Origin: Thermoactinomyces mirandus
GTDB taxonomy: Bacteria; Bacillota; Bacilli; Thermoactinomycetales; Thermoactinomycetaceae
Direction: 5' to 3'
Length of the DNA: 64,000 nucleotides
NCBI RefSeq assembly: GCF_013868055.1
Contig: NZ_JACEOL010000033.1
Location: 1-64,000 of the forward strand
Numbering within the stretch: the stretch's first letter is position 1; each line of letters opens with the position of its first letter. A program made the translations under genes and the position numbers. Below are positions 1 through 8,560 of this stretch, piece after piece. The notes under the pieces are model-generated. The model was not told the DNA's origin. It worked only from the letters and a program-made list of their open reading frames with translations, and did not search any database.

Positions 1-330
1 GCAACGGGTTCGGAAGTTTCTCTGGCGATGGAAGCGCAAAAGGTGTTAAAAGAAAAAGGCATTGATGTCCGCGTGGTCAGCATGCCATCCTGGGATCGGT
101 TTGAAGCACAGCCGGAAACATACAAGCGGGAAGTGCTTCCTCCGCAGGTGAAAGCCCGTGTGGCGGTAGAAACGGGTTCCCCCCTGGGCTGGGAACGGTA
201 TACGGGCGATGCCGGAAAAATCCTGGGGATCGATGTCTTTGGCGCATCGGCACCGGGGAATACTGTCATGAAAGAGTTCGGGTTTACCGTGGACAATGTG
301 GTAAGACTGGTCGAGTCTGTTGTGAAATAA
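1..330 (+). CDS. tkt: Transketolase, C-terminal end (partial)
   Basis: The window opens inside this gene; the frame is open from base 1 and stops at 330, giving the last 109 residues. The first residues read ATGSEVSLA and are followed by VETGSPLGWERYTG and GASAPGNTVMKEFGFT, which are hallmarks of the C-terminal (regulatory/nucleotide-binding-like) domain of transketolase. The enzyme transfers two-carbon units in the pentose phosphate pathway using thiamine diphosphate. The catalytic ThDP and pyrimidine-binding domains lie outside the window. An intrinsic terminator follows 20 bases after the stop. Identification is firm; the full gene length cannot be judged. Confidence 0.93.
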   Translation, partial: ATGSEVSLAMEAQKVLKEKGIDVRVVSMPSWDRFEAQPETYKREVLPPQVKARVAVETGSPLGWERYTGDAGKILGIDVFGASAPGNTVMKEFGFTVDNVVRLVESVVK

Positions 331-351
331 TTATGTGCAAAATCAATGAAA

Positions 352-388
352 AAGCACCTGGACTTGTGGTCCGGGTGCTTGCTTTTTT
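352..388 (+). terminator. Intrinsic terminator after tkt
   Basis: A 12-bp stem (352-363 with 369-380, one G-U pair and one mismatch-free GC core) with a short loop is followed by a run of six T. It closes the transketolase transcript. Confidence 0.85.
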
Positions 389-408
389 GTTTCCTTAAGG
401 GACTTGAT

Positions 409-1164
409 TTAAGAAGATGAGCCGGAAAAAACGGATTGCAGGATGGCCAGATTGGTTTGTTCATTTAAACGCAGTTCATTGGCATAGCGCCAGACTTCCA
501 CTGGAGAAACGGGAAGTTCACCACAAACATCCATCCCGAGAATGTTTTTTTGCCGCATCAATTTCTTGAGAGCGGACAGCAGATCCTGCAATTTCATTTT
601 TCCCTGATCCCAGTTGGTAACCGCATAAGCACGGTCTAATACATCTTTGTCAATACTGATATAAATATTCCTGGTGGGAATGGCTGAGTCAAGGTTTTCC
701 CAATGGCCAGTTTCCGGCCAGAGAATGATCTTATCTTTCAAATCAGGAGAATAATCTTGAAATTCGGAGCAAACACCAATGATCAATGCCCGTTGGAGAT
801 TGGGCAAGTTTGCCAGGGATCGTGCCACCCACGAACCGCAAGATAACAGACCTTGCTCTGAATCAGAAAGTTTTGTATCTGTATGGTTATCAAACAGGAT
901 CAGAGTAAAGGGGCGATCGATTTTGCTGAGAAACAGGCAAGTAACATAGTGATAGTTGCCATTTCCAATAAATGTAATGCCGTGCCCCGCCTGCTTTGAA
1001 ATCCGCTCACTGATTTTTTTCAGGGCCCGGTGTGTGCAAAACAGGTTTGATTCAGGAATGTCACTTAGTTCGATCCAGTCTTTGGCAAAATGCGAAAGCC
1101 TGGGTTGTGTCTTGTAAGCACCATCAAAATTCAGGAACGTAACATCCTGAGATAAAAGTCCCAT
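409..1164 (-). CDS. Arginase/agmatinase-fold hydrolase
   Basis: The protein (about 251 aa) has the ureohydrolase metal motifs: GNYHY in place of the usual GGDHS, then DNHTD in place of DAHxD about 20 residues later, and SIDKDVLD near residue 170. The usual binuclear manganese ligands (one His, then D-x-H-x-D, then D-x-D) are therefore present. The family hydrolyses arginine, agmatine, formiminoglutamate or other guanidino compounds to urea or formamide. The proline that normally ends SxDxDxxDP is replaced by Arg, and the protein is shorter than typical arginases (about 300 aa), so the substrate is open. Three ATGs lie close together (1173, 1170, 1164); 1164 was chosen because it gives a 10-base spacing to AAAGGA. 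It is divergent from the tetR gene at 1401 and probably monocistronic. Confidence 0.75.
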   Translation of the reverse strand: MGLLSQDVTFLNFDGAYKTQPRLSHFAKDWIELSDIPESNLFCTHRALKKISERISKQAGHGITFIGNGNYHYVTCLFLSKIDRPFTLILFDNHTDTKLSDSEQGLLSCGSWVARSLANLPNLQRALIIGVCSEFQDYSPDLKDKIILWPETGHWENLDSAIPTRNIYISIDKDVLDRAYAVTNWDQGKMKLQDLLSALKKLMRQKNILGMDVCGELPVSPVEVWRYANELRLNEQTNLAILQSVFSGSSS

Positions 1165-1324
1165 GTTCATCATTTCCTTTCTTCATGAAAACGAAATGAA
1201 TTCAGAGGAGCAAGCGAAAATGTTTTAATATTATTCCCTGGATTGACTAAATAAAACGCACTTTACATTTTGTGAAATTTTGCCAAGTATTCGGGACAAG
1301 TTTGGGGCAATTGCCTGAATGGAA

Positions 1325-1353
1325 TTGATACAAACCTGTATGATTGGTATGAT
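1325..1353 (+). promoter_or_regulatory. SigA-type promoter of tetR
   Basis: TTGATA at 1325-1330 and TATGAT at 1348-1353 are separated by 17 bases, 48 bases before the tetR start. The short inverted repeat TACA-AACC-TGTA lies in the spacer and could be an autoregulatory operator. Confidence 0.6.
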
Positions 1354-1400
1354 TTGATTAATAGTTAAGAATTTTAAATTAGAGAAAAGAGGAGTCTTTC

Positions 1401-1994
1401 ATGAAATATGCTACAGGAATTGAAACGAAAAAAAGAATTGTTGATGCGGCGTTCAAACTGATGGCACATCGGGGATTTGATGCGTTAAGCATTGATGATA
1501 TTATGAAAAGTATCGGGAGGACAAAAGGGTCTTTTTATGTTCATTTCAACAGCAAGGAAGAGTTGCTGTATGAAATCATGGAAACCCGTTTGGACCGCGG
1601 ATATAACCAATTGGCCGATGAAATTCTGGAGGAATTGTCCAGGGAACCTTGTCAGGTTCGGCCACTTCTGGAAAAAATAACAAAGGAAGTTTATTCGAGT
1701 CTTGGAGAGAACCGTTTGACCTGGACATCGGCTTTTTATCATTTACTGATCCACTCCCGAAAAAATGAGGTTGTGCAAACATGGCTGAAATCCAATGCGG
1801 AACAGTGGTCATCTCTCTTGAACCATGTTGTAGAAAAAGGTCAGGAGACAGGGCAAATCCGGACGGATGTGGATGCCCAGGTCATCACCAATATGATGAT
1901 GGGGATAGTGATGGGTTATGATATCCTGTACATGATTGACCGTCCTGTCAATGATGAGGAAGTGAACCTGATTCATGACTGGATGTTTGTGTGA
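1401..1994 (+). CDS. TetR/AcrR family transcriptional regulator
   Basis: A 197-aa protein with an N-terminal TetR helix-turn-helix: the stretch around residues 28-55 contains LSIDDIMKSIGRTKGSFYVHF, the usual recognition helix with the YxHF motif. The rest is the alpha-helical ligand-binding domain. Such proteins normally repress their own gene and an adjacent efflux or metabolic gene. The divergent arginase-fold gene is the only close partner; the downstream gene points the other way. The inducer cannot be deduced. The ATG follows GAGGAGTC with good spacing. Confidence 0.85.
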   Translation: MKYATGIETKKRIVDAAFKLMAHRGFDALSIDDIMKSIGRTKGSFYVHFNSKEELLYEIMETRLDRGYNQLADEILEELSREPCQVRPLLEKITKEVYSSLGENRLTWTSAFYHLLIHSRKNEVVQTWLKSNAEQWSSLLNHVVEKGQETGQIRTDVDAQVITNMMMGIVMGYDILYMIDRPVNDEEVNLIHDWMFV

Positions 1995-2003
1995 TTTGCC
2001 GTG

Positions 2004-2034
2004 TATAAAAAAACCAACCGCATAGCGGTCAGTT
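2004..2034 (-). terminator. Intrinsic terminator after the DUF6612-like lipoprotein gene
   Basis: On the minus strand a 10-bp stem (2034-2025 with 2021-2012, two G-U pairs) with a 3-base loop is followed by seven T (2011-2005). Confidence 0.7.
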
Positions 2035-2051
2035 TCAAATGCGAATGCTTC

Positions 2052-2906
2052 TTATATTCTCTGGGCGCTGTTTTTTACTTCTTCGGGTACCTGAATGGTT
2101 TCTGTATATTCCCCTTTCAGGTTCATTTCAAGATGCTGGTCGATAGTTAAAGTCGATCCTTCAACAGGGAATGATATTTTCATATCTTGTGCGATTCTGG
2201 TTTGTTTAAAGGTTTTTTCATCAATCCAGATTTTCTGGTTAAAGTTTTCGATTTTCATCTGGTCCAAACTTCCCAGGTTTATCCCGCTGGAGCTTTGGAA
2301 ACTTGATTTTAACTGTTCCTTCAGCATATCCTGAAAAGAAGGATCGTTATTGAGAGCGGTCAGGTTCATTTCCAGTACGTAAGCACCGGAAGCCTTGTTT
2401 AGAGTAATTCCTTCCGGCAGTACGTTTCCACCCATTTTTTGAATCAATTGTTCAAGTTGTTTTAACGCAGCGGTCGGATCTTGTGATGCTTCAAAAGCAG
2501 ATGTGTCCATCGTTGCTTTTGCCCAGCCTGCATCGGGAACTTTGTTGTAAAAAGTGTTTTCCACCAGGTACATTTCGATTGGCAACTGCATCCCGTTGGA
2601 CTCAACAGAACCTTTTACATGAAATGCGATCGGATTTGACGTTATATTGACGGTAGATTTGATCTCTGTTTTGAGAGTTTGTGACAAGTCACCGCTGGAC
2701 GTTGTAATATTCTGGTTTGACTTTAAATCATATGTATAACCGATCTGATCCATGGTCTGGATCGATTTGTCAATCACTTCGGTTGGAGTCAATTCGGGAG
2801 CCGCTTTGTCGGCTTCAGGATTTTTTGTCCCGTCACTGCTGCATCCGCTGATAAGTAGAAGACCGGAAAGTATGGCCACAGAAAACAGTTTCCAAAAATT
2901 TCGCAT
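2052..2906 (-). CDS. Secreted lipoprotein, DUF6612/LppX-LprAFG-like
   Basis: The start at 2906 (MRNFWKLF) has AAAGGAGC upstream and gives a 284-aa protein; a longer frame to 2954 has no ribosome binding site. The N-terminus is a lipoprotein signal: MRN, a hydrophobic stretch and the lipobox LISGC near residue 24, so the mature protein should be anchored to the outer face of the membrane. The remainder is a beta-rich domain with alternating short strands (a YxYxxKxxxxI pattern, KIENFNQKIWIDEKTF, TLTIDQHLEMNLKGEYTETIQVPEEVKNSAQ) typical of Bacillales DUF6612-type lipoproteins. Function is not known for the family. It stands alone with its own terminator. Confidence 0.7.
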   Translation of the reverse strand: MRNFWKLFSVAILSGLLLISGCSSDGTKNPEADKAAPELTPTEVIDKSIQTMDQIGYTYDLKSNQNITTSSGDLSQTLKTEIKSTVNITSNPIAFHVKGSVESNGMQLPIEMYLVENTFYNKVPDAGWAKATMDTSAFEASQDPTAALKQLEQLIQKMGGNVLPEGITLNKASGAYVLEMNLTALNNDPSFQDMLKEQLKSSFQSSSGINLGSLDQMKIENFNQKIWIDEKTFKQTRIAQDMKISFPVEGSTLTIDQHLEMNLKGEYTETIQVPEEVKNSAQRI

Positions 2907-3118
2907 AAATGATTGCTCCTTTACCTTGAAATCATATGTGTATAATATTAACATAAATAAAGCATTTCAAATATTGTAATTATGTCAAAAATGATAAATT
3001 TGACACCTTTTTCAAGGCAAAATGGGAAAATTTTTCTTTGGTGGAGTTTTAGCATGGCTGGAGAGTTGCACTGTTAATATTTTTATTCTGGATTTTTTTG
3101 AATTAAAATACGGAGGTT

Positions 3119-3412
3119 TGTGAATGCCTTTACAAAGAAAAAGCAGAAATGTATGACCTGCTTGTTTCGAAACAACCGGATGTTGTCTCCATGTTGGGAA
3201 AAATCAGACCGTGGCGGGGGTTGGATGTGATTGACCTGAGGGCGGGTACGGGGAGACTTGCCTGCCAGCTGGCACTTGAGGCCCATTTTGTTATTGCACT
3301 TGATCAATCTTCAGCAATGCTTGAGGTTGCCACGGAAAAACTGGAAAAGATGGGGTTGGATAATTGGAATGGGCGGGGGTATGGTGGCGCGAGTTCCCGT
3401 AAAAGGTTATAG
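3119..3412 (+). pseudogene. SAM-dependent methyltransferase remnant
   Basis: From 3149 the frame reads MYDLLVSKQPD, then GLDVIDLRAGTGRLACQLAL and VIALDQSSAMLEVATEKLEKMGLDNW, matching the start and the SAM-binding motif I (here DLRAGTGR for the usual DxGxGTGR) of a class I methyltransferase. The natural N-terminus VNAFTK seems to lie in another frame at 3119-3142, separated by a 5-A run, which suggests a small indel. After LDNW the frame turns into non-family sequence and stops, so more than half of the domain is missing. The next gene, thiM, starts 62 bases later. Interpreted as a decayed gene rather than a small functional protein. Confidence 0.6.
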
Positions 3413-3473
3413 TGAAACAAAGAGGGAAAATGGTTTCATCGATCTGGTTTCGACAGGAAAGGATTGAGATTGA

Positions 3474-4280
3474 ATGAATCAGGATTGGTACAAACTTTTG
3501 CCTCGAGTAAGAAACGAACAACCTCTTGTTCACAATATCACCAATGTCGTTGTCACCTCCTTTACAGCCAATGGTTTGCTTGCCCTGGGAGCCTCCCCCG
3601 TGATGGCCTACGCCAGGGAAGAAGTAGCGGATATGGCCAGGCTGGCCCGTGCCGTTGTATTGAATATCGGTACTCTGGATCATACTGTGGTAGATGCGAT
3701 GATTATTGCCGGAAAGTCGGCCAATCAGCAGGGAGTGCCCGTTATTTTTGATCCGGTTGGTGTGGGGAGCACTGCTTTCCGGCTGGAAATGGCCAGGAAA
3801 ATCCTGTCAGAAGTGAAAGTTTCCGTGATCCGCGGAAATGCCGGGGAGATTGCCGGGTTGATTGGGAAAACCGGTATGACCAGAGGGGTAGACGCTCTGG
3901 AACAAGAAGCGGGGAATCTTGTGGAAACGGCCGCAACCTGTGCCCGGCAATACCGGACGATTGTGGCCATGACCGGAAAGGAAGATATCCTGACAGATGG
4001 TGTTACACATTATATGGTGCAAAATGGTCACCCCATGCTGACGAAAGTGACCGGAACCGGTTGTTTGCTGTCATCTGTTCTGGGAGCGTTTGTGGCAGTT
4101 GAAGAGAATCATTTGCTGGCCGCTGTTTCCGGAGTGGCAAGCTATGGGGTTGCAGCTGAACTGGCCGCCAGGAAAACCGGCGAAAAAGGTCCGGGCCATT
4201 TTCAAATCCTGTTTCTGGATCAATTGTACAGGCTTTCTGAAGAAGATCTGTCATCTTTGGGACGCATTCAGAAATTATAG
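3474..4280 (+). CDS. thiM: Hydroxyethylthiazole kinase
   Basis: The 268-aa protein has the length and motifs of ThiM: PLVHNITNVVV near the N-terminus, NIGTLD, GVPVIFDPVGVGST, IRGNAGEIAGL and KVTGTGCLLSS, where the Cys/Gly-rich anion hole and catalytic region lie. ThiM phosphorylates 4-methyl-5-(2-hydroxyethyl)thiazole, a salvage step of thiamine synthesis in the cytoplasm. No thiE or thiD is adjacent and no TPP riboswitch motif is visible upstream, so this looks like a stand-alone salvage gene. The ATG at 3474 is preceded by a weak AGGATTGAGATTG region. Confidence 0.93.
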   Translation: MNQDWYKLLPRVRNEQPLVHNITNVVVTSFTANGLLALGASPVMAYAREEVADMARLARAVVLNIGTLDHTVVDAMIIAGKSANQQGVPVIFDPVGVGSTAFRLEMARKILSEVKVSVIRGNAGEIAGLIGKTGMTRGVDALEQEAGNLVETAATCARQYRTIVAMTGKEDILTDGVTHYMVQNGHPMLTKVTGTGCLLSSVLGAFVAVEENHLLAAVSGVASYGVAAELAARKTGEKGPGHFQILFLDQLYRLSEEDLSSLGRIQKL

Positions 4281-4326
4281 GTTTTCAGGTTCAGGAGGTT
4301 TTTAACCGGATAAAAACCGAAGCAAA

Positions 4327-4380
4327 ACCGGCGGGAAAGGACCAGCCCTGTAACGTCACAGAAACGCTGGTTCCGCCGGT
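4327..4380. repeat. Imperfect inverted repeat after thiM
   Basis: ACCGGCGG (4327-4334) pairs with CCGCCGGT (4373-4380) and CCAGC (4342-4346) with GCTGG (4366-4370), giving a long hairpin. There is no T run directly after it on the plus strand, so it is only a possible terminator or RNA-stabilising element. Confidence 0.45.
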
Positions 4381-4455
4381 CGGTCTTCCGGTTTGTGATT
4401 TTTGGTGTCCTGTCTTTTTTGAAATTTGTATTTAATCTGAAAGGATGAATGACTG

Positions 4456-4935
4456 ATGAAAACTGCAGACCTGTGTGACCACTATGCAAGCCGGTTAAGT
4501 GTATGTGAAGATGTTTTCAAATCTTTTGGCAAGAAAAAAAGCTTTTCCGGGCCGATCAGAACGGTGAAAGTTTTTGAAGATAATGTATTGGTCAAGGAAG
4601 CCTTGAATACAATTCCCGCCGGTTCCGTACTGGTTGTCGACGGGGGCGGATCAAAACGGTGCGCACTGATGGGAGACCGGCTGGCTGCCATTGCCGTCAG
4701 GCAAAAACTGGCCGGAGTTATTATCAATGGATGTATTCGTGATTCCGCAGAAATTGATCAAATGGATATCGGAGTGCTGGCCTTGGGGACAAATCCGTTA
4801 AAAAGCCGTAAAGAAGGAAAAGGCGAGCGGGATACGACCGTCTCTTTTGCCGGAGTCCACTTTAAACCGGGTTGGTATGCGTATGTGGATGAAGACGGAG
4901 TGGTTTTGTCTGAACAACCTCTGTCTCTGGATTAA
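4456..4935 (+). CDS. RraA-family protein (putative 4-hydroxy-4-methyl-2-oxoglutarate aldolase / RNase E regulator-like)
   Basis: The 159-aa protein matches the RraA fold in length. It has FSGPIRTVKVFEDN, then GSVLVVDGGGSKRCALMGDRLAAIA, INGCIRDSAEID and the C-terminal KPGWYAYVDEDGVVLS. In aldolase members the GDxLAxxA loop and the R-D of GxxRD bind the divalent metal and pyruvate; these are conserved here (GDRLAAIA, GCIRD). In Gram-positives, which lack classical RNase E, the protein more likely acts as an HMG/oxaloacetate-type aldolase or decarboxylase than as an RNase inhibitor. The exact substrate cannot be read from sequence. AAAGGA precedes the start; a terminator follows. Confidence 0.82.
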   Translation: MKTADLCDHYASRLSVCEDVFKSFGKKKSFSGPIRTVKVFEDNVLVKEALNTIPAGSVLVVDGGGSKRCALMGDRLAAIAVRQKLAGVIINGCIRDSAEIDQMDIGVLALGTNPLKSRKEGKGERDTTVSFAGVHFKPGWYAYVDEDGVVLSEQPLSLD

Positions 4936-4936
4936 A

Positions 4937-4976
4937 AAAGTCCTCCCACTGCAAATTGTGGGAGGAGTATTTTTTA
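4937..4976. terminator. Bidirectional intrinsic terminator (rraA-like / pbuX)
   Basis: CCTCCCAC (4942-4949) pairs with GTGGGAGG (4958-4965). A T run follows on the plus strand and an A run precedes it, so it can end both the plus-strand rraA-like transcript and the minus-strand permease transcript. Confidence 0.85.
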
Positions 4977-4985
4977 GAAGGTTTG

Positions 4986-6293
4986 TCAGGAACTTTGCTG
5001 GATGGATGGGGATTTCTTTTTGACACCGCGAAGCAAGCGGAATAACAGATGCATGGCCACCGCAGTTACACTTCCTGTTACGATTCCGCTGTTGGTTAAC
5101 AGTTGCAGATTTTCCGGCAAAGCCCTGAAAAGATCGGGGACAGCCGTAACACCCAGTCCCATCCCGATTGAGCAGGCGATGATCAGCAGGTTTTCATTGC
5201 TGTTGAAATCAATATCACTCAGGATGTGAATTCCGGATGCAATCACCATGCCAAACATGGCAATCATGGCTCCGCCCAGAACAGCAGGCGGGATGATAGT
5301 GGTAATAGCTGCGATTTTCGGGACCAGCCCAAGCAAAATCAGGATAAATCCGGCAACCGCGACGACATGGCGTGATTTCACCTGGGACAGTTGCACCAGG
5401 CCCACATTTTGTGAAAAGGTTGTATAAGGAAAAGCGTTAAAAATTCCTCCAATGATGGTGGCGATTCCTTCCGCCCGGTATCCTCGGGTCAAATCCTGAG
5501 ACTTCAGCGGCTGGTTGCAGATTTTGCCGAGTGCCAGAAAAACGCCGGTCGATTCAATCATGCTGATTAAACTGACCAATACCATCATGAAAATGGCACT
5601 CGCTTCAAAAGCAGGTGTTTGAAAAAAGAATGGCCGCGGCATATGAAACCATGAAGCCTGTCTTACCGTACTCAGGTCTACCTTGTCCATAAAACAGGCA
5701 ATGATGGTACCGGCGATCAATCCGATCAACACAGAAATGGAACGGGTAAAACCATCAAACAGGCGATACAGGATCAAAATCAGGATCAGTACGCCAAAAC
5801 CGAGTAACAGATTGGATGGCGCCCCGAAATCGGGTGAACCCTCTCCGCCGGCGATATTGTTGATCGCTACCGGAATTAATGTCAGTCCGATGATGGTTAC
5901 TACTGTTCCGATTACAACGGGCGGAAGCGATTGAACAAGCTTGCCGAGGATGCCTGAGAAAAACAGCAGGATAATCCCCGAGACGATAATGGCTCCATAT
6001 ACGGCGGCCATTCCGAACTGCGAACCAATCGCGATGATCGGGCCGACAGCGGTAAAAGTACAACCAAGAACAACCGGCAGTCCAATGCCGGAAAAACGGT
6101 TGCGAAAAATTTGCAGCAACGTGGCTACTCCGGATGTAACCAGATCGATGGCGATCAAATAGGCGATCTGCATGGGAGTCAGCTTTAAGGCGTTTCCGAT
6201 GACGAGCGGAACTGCGACAGCGCCGGTATACATGGCGAGTACATGTTGAAATCCGAGTAAAGCAATTTTCAATCGATGATAACGGTTGAGCAT
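4986..6293 (-). CDS. pbuX: Xanthine/uracil permease, NCS2 family (PbuX-like)
   Basis: The frame extends upstream to 6434, but the ATG at 6293 (MLNRYHRLK) has AGGGGG upstream and lies just after the riboswitch terminator, giving 435 aa, close to B. subtilis PbuX. The protein is a multi-spanning membrane transporter with about 12-14 hydrophobic segments. NCS2 signatures include LLGFQHVLAMYTGAVAVPLVIG at the first helix, the VLGCTFTAVGP motif, and ESTGVFLALG and SQNVGLVQLSQVKSRHV in the substrate-binding half. It should import xanthine (or another purine) with protons. The guanine-class riboswitch directly upstream supports purine transport and rules out uracil as main substrate. No xpt gene accompanies it. 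Confidence 0.88.
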   Translation of the reverse strand: MLNRYHRLKIALLGFQHVLAMYTGAVAVPLVIGNALKLTPMQIAYLIAIDLVTSGVATLLQIFRNRFSGIGLPVVLGCTFTAVGPIIAIGSQFGMAAVYGAIIVSGIILLFFSGILGKLVQSLPPVVIGTVVTIIGLTLIPVAINNIAGGEGSPDFGAPSNLLLGFGVLILILILYRLFDGFTRSISVLIGLIAGTIIACFMDKVDLSTVRQASWFHMPRPFFFQTPAFEASAIFMMVLVSLISMIESTGVFLALGKICNQPLKSQDLTRGYRAEGIATIIGGIFNAFPYTTFSQNVGLVQLSQVKSRHVVAVAGFILILLGLVPKIAAITTIIPPAVLGGAMIAMFGMVIASGIHILSDIDFNSNENLLIIACSIGMGLGVTAVPDLFRALPENLQLLTNSGIVTGSVTAVAMHLLFRLLRGVKKKSPSIQQSS

Positions 6294-6313
6294 TATGGAC
6301 GCCCCCTGGAGAA

Positions 6314-6503
6314 AAGAATTAAAAAGCAAAAGCTCATCAGAAAAATCTTTCACAAAACGACGGCATGAGTGAAAGACCTGTCTGATGAGCTTTCTGGCAG
6401 GTTCCGGAAAAGAAAGGGTTCTTTCCCCTTTCACTCGTAGTCAGGTTATTTACGGTAACCTGGTAAGAGACTCGCAGACCATATTTCTGCAATTATACGA
6501 GTG
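6314..6503 (-). promoter_or_regulatory. Guanine-class purine riboswitch with terminator
   Basis: On the minus strand, bases 6503-6432 form the purine aptamer: P1 arms CACTCGTA and TACGAGTG, the conserved TATAAT-like J1/2, and L2/L3 loops. The residue that reads the ligand (equivalent to C74 of xpt) lies in GACTACGAG and is C, which means guanine/hypoxanthine class and not adenine. Downstream is a terminator stem (6393-6381 with 6341-6329, then CTTTCAC at 6375-6369 with GTGAAAG at 6353-6347) and a T-rich tail. The 9 bases GAGTGAAAG running out of P1 (6436-6428) are perfectly complementary to CTTTCACTC in the terminator arm (6375-6367), which gives the antiterminator. Ligand should turn pbuX off. 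Confidence 0.95.
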
Positions 6504-6796
6504 TTGGCACTTAATCGATTTATGATCAGATTTTAACAAAATCCATACAAAAAGAAAAGAGAAATCGACTAAAAAACGAATGTTTTATTTTATTTTCGTT
6601 GTAATTGTTCGTTAATTTGCCGGCGATTTCCGGCGGACGGGTCATAAAAAACGGGGGATTGACGCTGTGCCTATTCGACCGTATGCTGGACATGCAGACT
6701 TTGGCAATAGCAATGAAACAGTCTGTTAACCTGTGCAGAACCGGGAAGAATGGATAACGTGTCTGGAAAAATGTTGAAACAAAAGAGGTTGAGAGG
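6504..6796. other. Intergenic region between riboswitch and radical SAM gene
   Basis: It holds the promoter of the permease leader (minus) and of the radical SAM gene (plus), which cannot be placed with confidence. A small GCCGG-N6-CCGGC hairpin lies near 6619-6635. No cobalamin riboswitch motif was seen even though the next gene encodes a B12-binding enzyme. Confidence 0.4.
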
Positions 6797-8545
6797 ATGA
6801 AAGTTGTTTTATCCACCTTAAATGCAAAATTTATACACACTGCTTTGTCATTGCGTTTATTAAAGGCCTATTGCAATCGTGATTTTGCTGTGGAAATGGC
6901 TGAATATACCATAAAAGATCCGGCGATGACAATTGTATCCGATTTGTTTTCCCGCCGGCCGGATGTGATTGGATTTTCCTGCTACATATGGAATATTGAG
7001 AAAATCATCCTGGTGATTGACATGTTAAAAAAGGTACTGCCTGAAGTAAAAATTGTTTTGGGTGGACCGGAGGTTTCCCACGATACAAAATACTGGATGG
7101 AACGGATTCCGCAAGTTGACTTTATTGTTTACGGGGAAGGGGAGCAGACTTTTCATCAGCTGCTTTCGGAAATGGTGTTTCGCCAGCAATACGATCAGGT
7201 ATTGGGTTTGGCTTATCGCAACGGAGAAGAGATCGTCATCAATCCTCCACGGCCACAACTCAATCTGGATGAGATTTCTTCACCATACCGTTTTAAGGAG
7301 GATTTGCCCCATCTGGCCAATCGTGTGGTGTATTTTGAGACAAGCCGGGGTTGTCCGTTTACCTGCCAGTTTTGCCTGTCGAGTACAGAGGTGGGCGTCC
7401 GGTTTTTTGATATTGAGCGAGTCAAAGAGGATCTGCTGTACCTGATTGAGAATGGAGCCAGGATCATAAAGTTTCTGGATCGGACTTTCAATATTAATCG
7501 GGATTATGCGCTGGAAATATTTCAGTTCCTGATTGACCATCATCAGGGGTGTGTTTTCCAGTTCGAAATCACCGCTGATATTATGCGTCCGGAAGTATTG
7601 GACTTCTTGACGAAAAATTCGCCCCCCGGGATTTTCCGCTTTGAAATTGGGGTTCAATCAACAAACGATGTGACGAATAAAGCGGTAAAACGAAGACAAA
7701 ACTTTGCCAGGCTGGCGCAAACGGTCACCAGGATCAAGGAAAGCGGCAGGATTGCCCAACACCTTGATTTGATCGCAGGCCTTCCTTTTGAAGATTACGA
7801 ACGATTCAGGATAACATTTAATGACGTGTTTGCCCTTGAACCGGAAGAAATGCAGTTGGGATTCCTGAAAATGCTTCGTGGAACCGGATTGCGCGAGCAG
7901 GCAGACCAATACGATTATGTTTATATGGAACAGGCTCCCTATGAAGTTCTGGGGAACAGGTTTCTTTCTTTTGAAGATATTGTCCGCATCAAACGGGTGG
8001 AAGATGTGCTGGAGAAATATTGGAACGCCCATCGAATGGACCATACCATCCGGTTTTTGATTCAGCATGAATTTCCGTCAGCATTTGATTTCTTCCAGGA
8101 GTTTGGTGACTATTGGGAACAGCAGGGCTGGCAGAGAATCGGACACCAGCTGGAAGATTTGTTTGTCTGTCTCCTTTCTTTCCTGAAAAGCCGTCATACA
8201 AGGCAATTGCCTGTGATCCTGGGCCTCATGAAATATGACTATTACCTGAATCATCAGCATCGGCCGCGCAAAGTCTGGTGGGACTGGACACTCGACAAGA
8301 AAGAACAATCCGCTTATTTGCGAGAAGCCCTTCAGTCTCCCGAACGGGTATCCGGGGATTTCAGGGAGCAGGCTTTCAGTGAGCGACAACTGTTCAAGCA
8401 TGCAGTGATTGAACAATTGCCATTTGATTTGAAACGTTATCTGGAGAGCGGGGAGATTATCTTCCGGAATCAATTGTTGCTGGCCTGTTATGAGCCGGGG
8501 AAAAAAGTGAAAATTTATACCATGAATCCGCAAGAGATTTTGTAA
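6797..8545 (+). CDS. B12-binding-domain radical SAM protein (DUF4080)
   Basis: The 582-aa protein has three parts. Residues 1-150 form a cobalamin-binding Rossmann-like domain (DVIGFSCYIWN, IVLGGPEVSHD, DFIVYGEGEQTF). Residues 175-390 are the radical SAM barrel with CPFTCQFC at 186-193, which supplies the three Cys ligands of the 4Fe-4S cluster. The C-terminal part to residue 580 matches the DUF4080 extension (RFLIQHEFPSAFDFF, then LMKYDYYLNHQHRPRKVWW). The DxHxxGxxH motif of base-on cobalamin binding is absent. Members are related to the BchE/methyltransferase class B radical SAM enzymes, but the substrate of this subgroup is unknown. It is followed by its own terminator. The ATG at 6797 follows GAGAGG. 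Confidence 0.85.
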   Translation: MKVVLSTLNAKFIHTALSLRLLKAYCNRDFAVEMAEYTIKDPAMTIVSDLFSRRPDVIGFSCYIWNIEKIILVIDMLKKVLPEVKIVLGGPEVSHDTKYWMERIPQVDFIVYGEGEQTFHQLLSEMVFRQQYDQVLGLAYRNGEEIVINPPRPQLNLDEISSPYRFKEDLPHLANRVVYFETSRGCPFTCQFCLSSTEVGVRFFDIERVKEDLLYLIENGARIIKFLDRTFNINRDYALEIFQFLIDHHQGCVFQFEITADIMRPEVLDFLTKNSPPGIFRFEIGVQSTNDVTNKAVKRRQNFARLAQTVTRIKESGRIAQHLDLIAGLPFEDYERFRITFNDVFALEPEEMQLGFLKMLRGTGLREQADQYDYVYMEQAPYEVLGNRFLSFEDIVRIKRVEDVLEKYWNAHRMDHTIRFLIQHEFPSAFDFFQEFGDYWEQQGWQRIGHQLEDLFVCLLSFLKSRHTRQLPVILGLMKYDYYLNHQHRPRKVWWDWTLDKKEQSAYLREALQSPERVSGDFREQAFSERQLFKHAVIEQLPFDLKRYLESGEIIFRNQLLLACYEPGKKVKIYTMNPQEIL

Positions 8546-8560
8546 TTGTGGAATGCCATG

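Noticed and set aside
3380-3473. TPP riboswitch before thiM
   Set aside because: The conserved CTGAGA and ACCTGA motifs of the thi box are absent.
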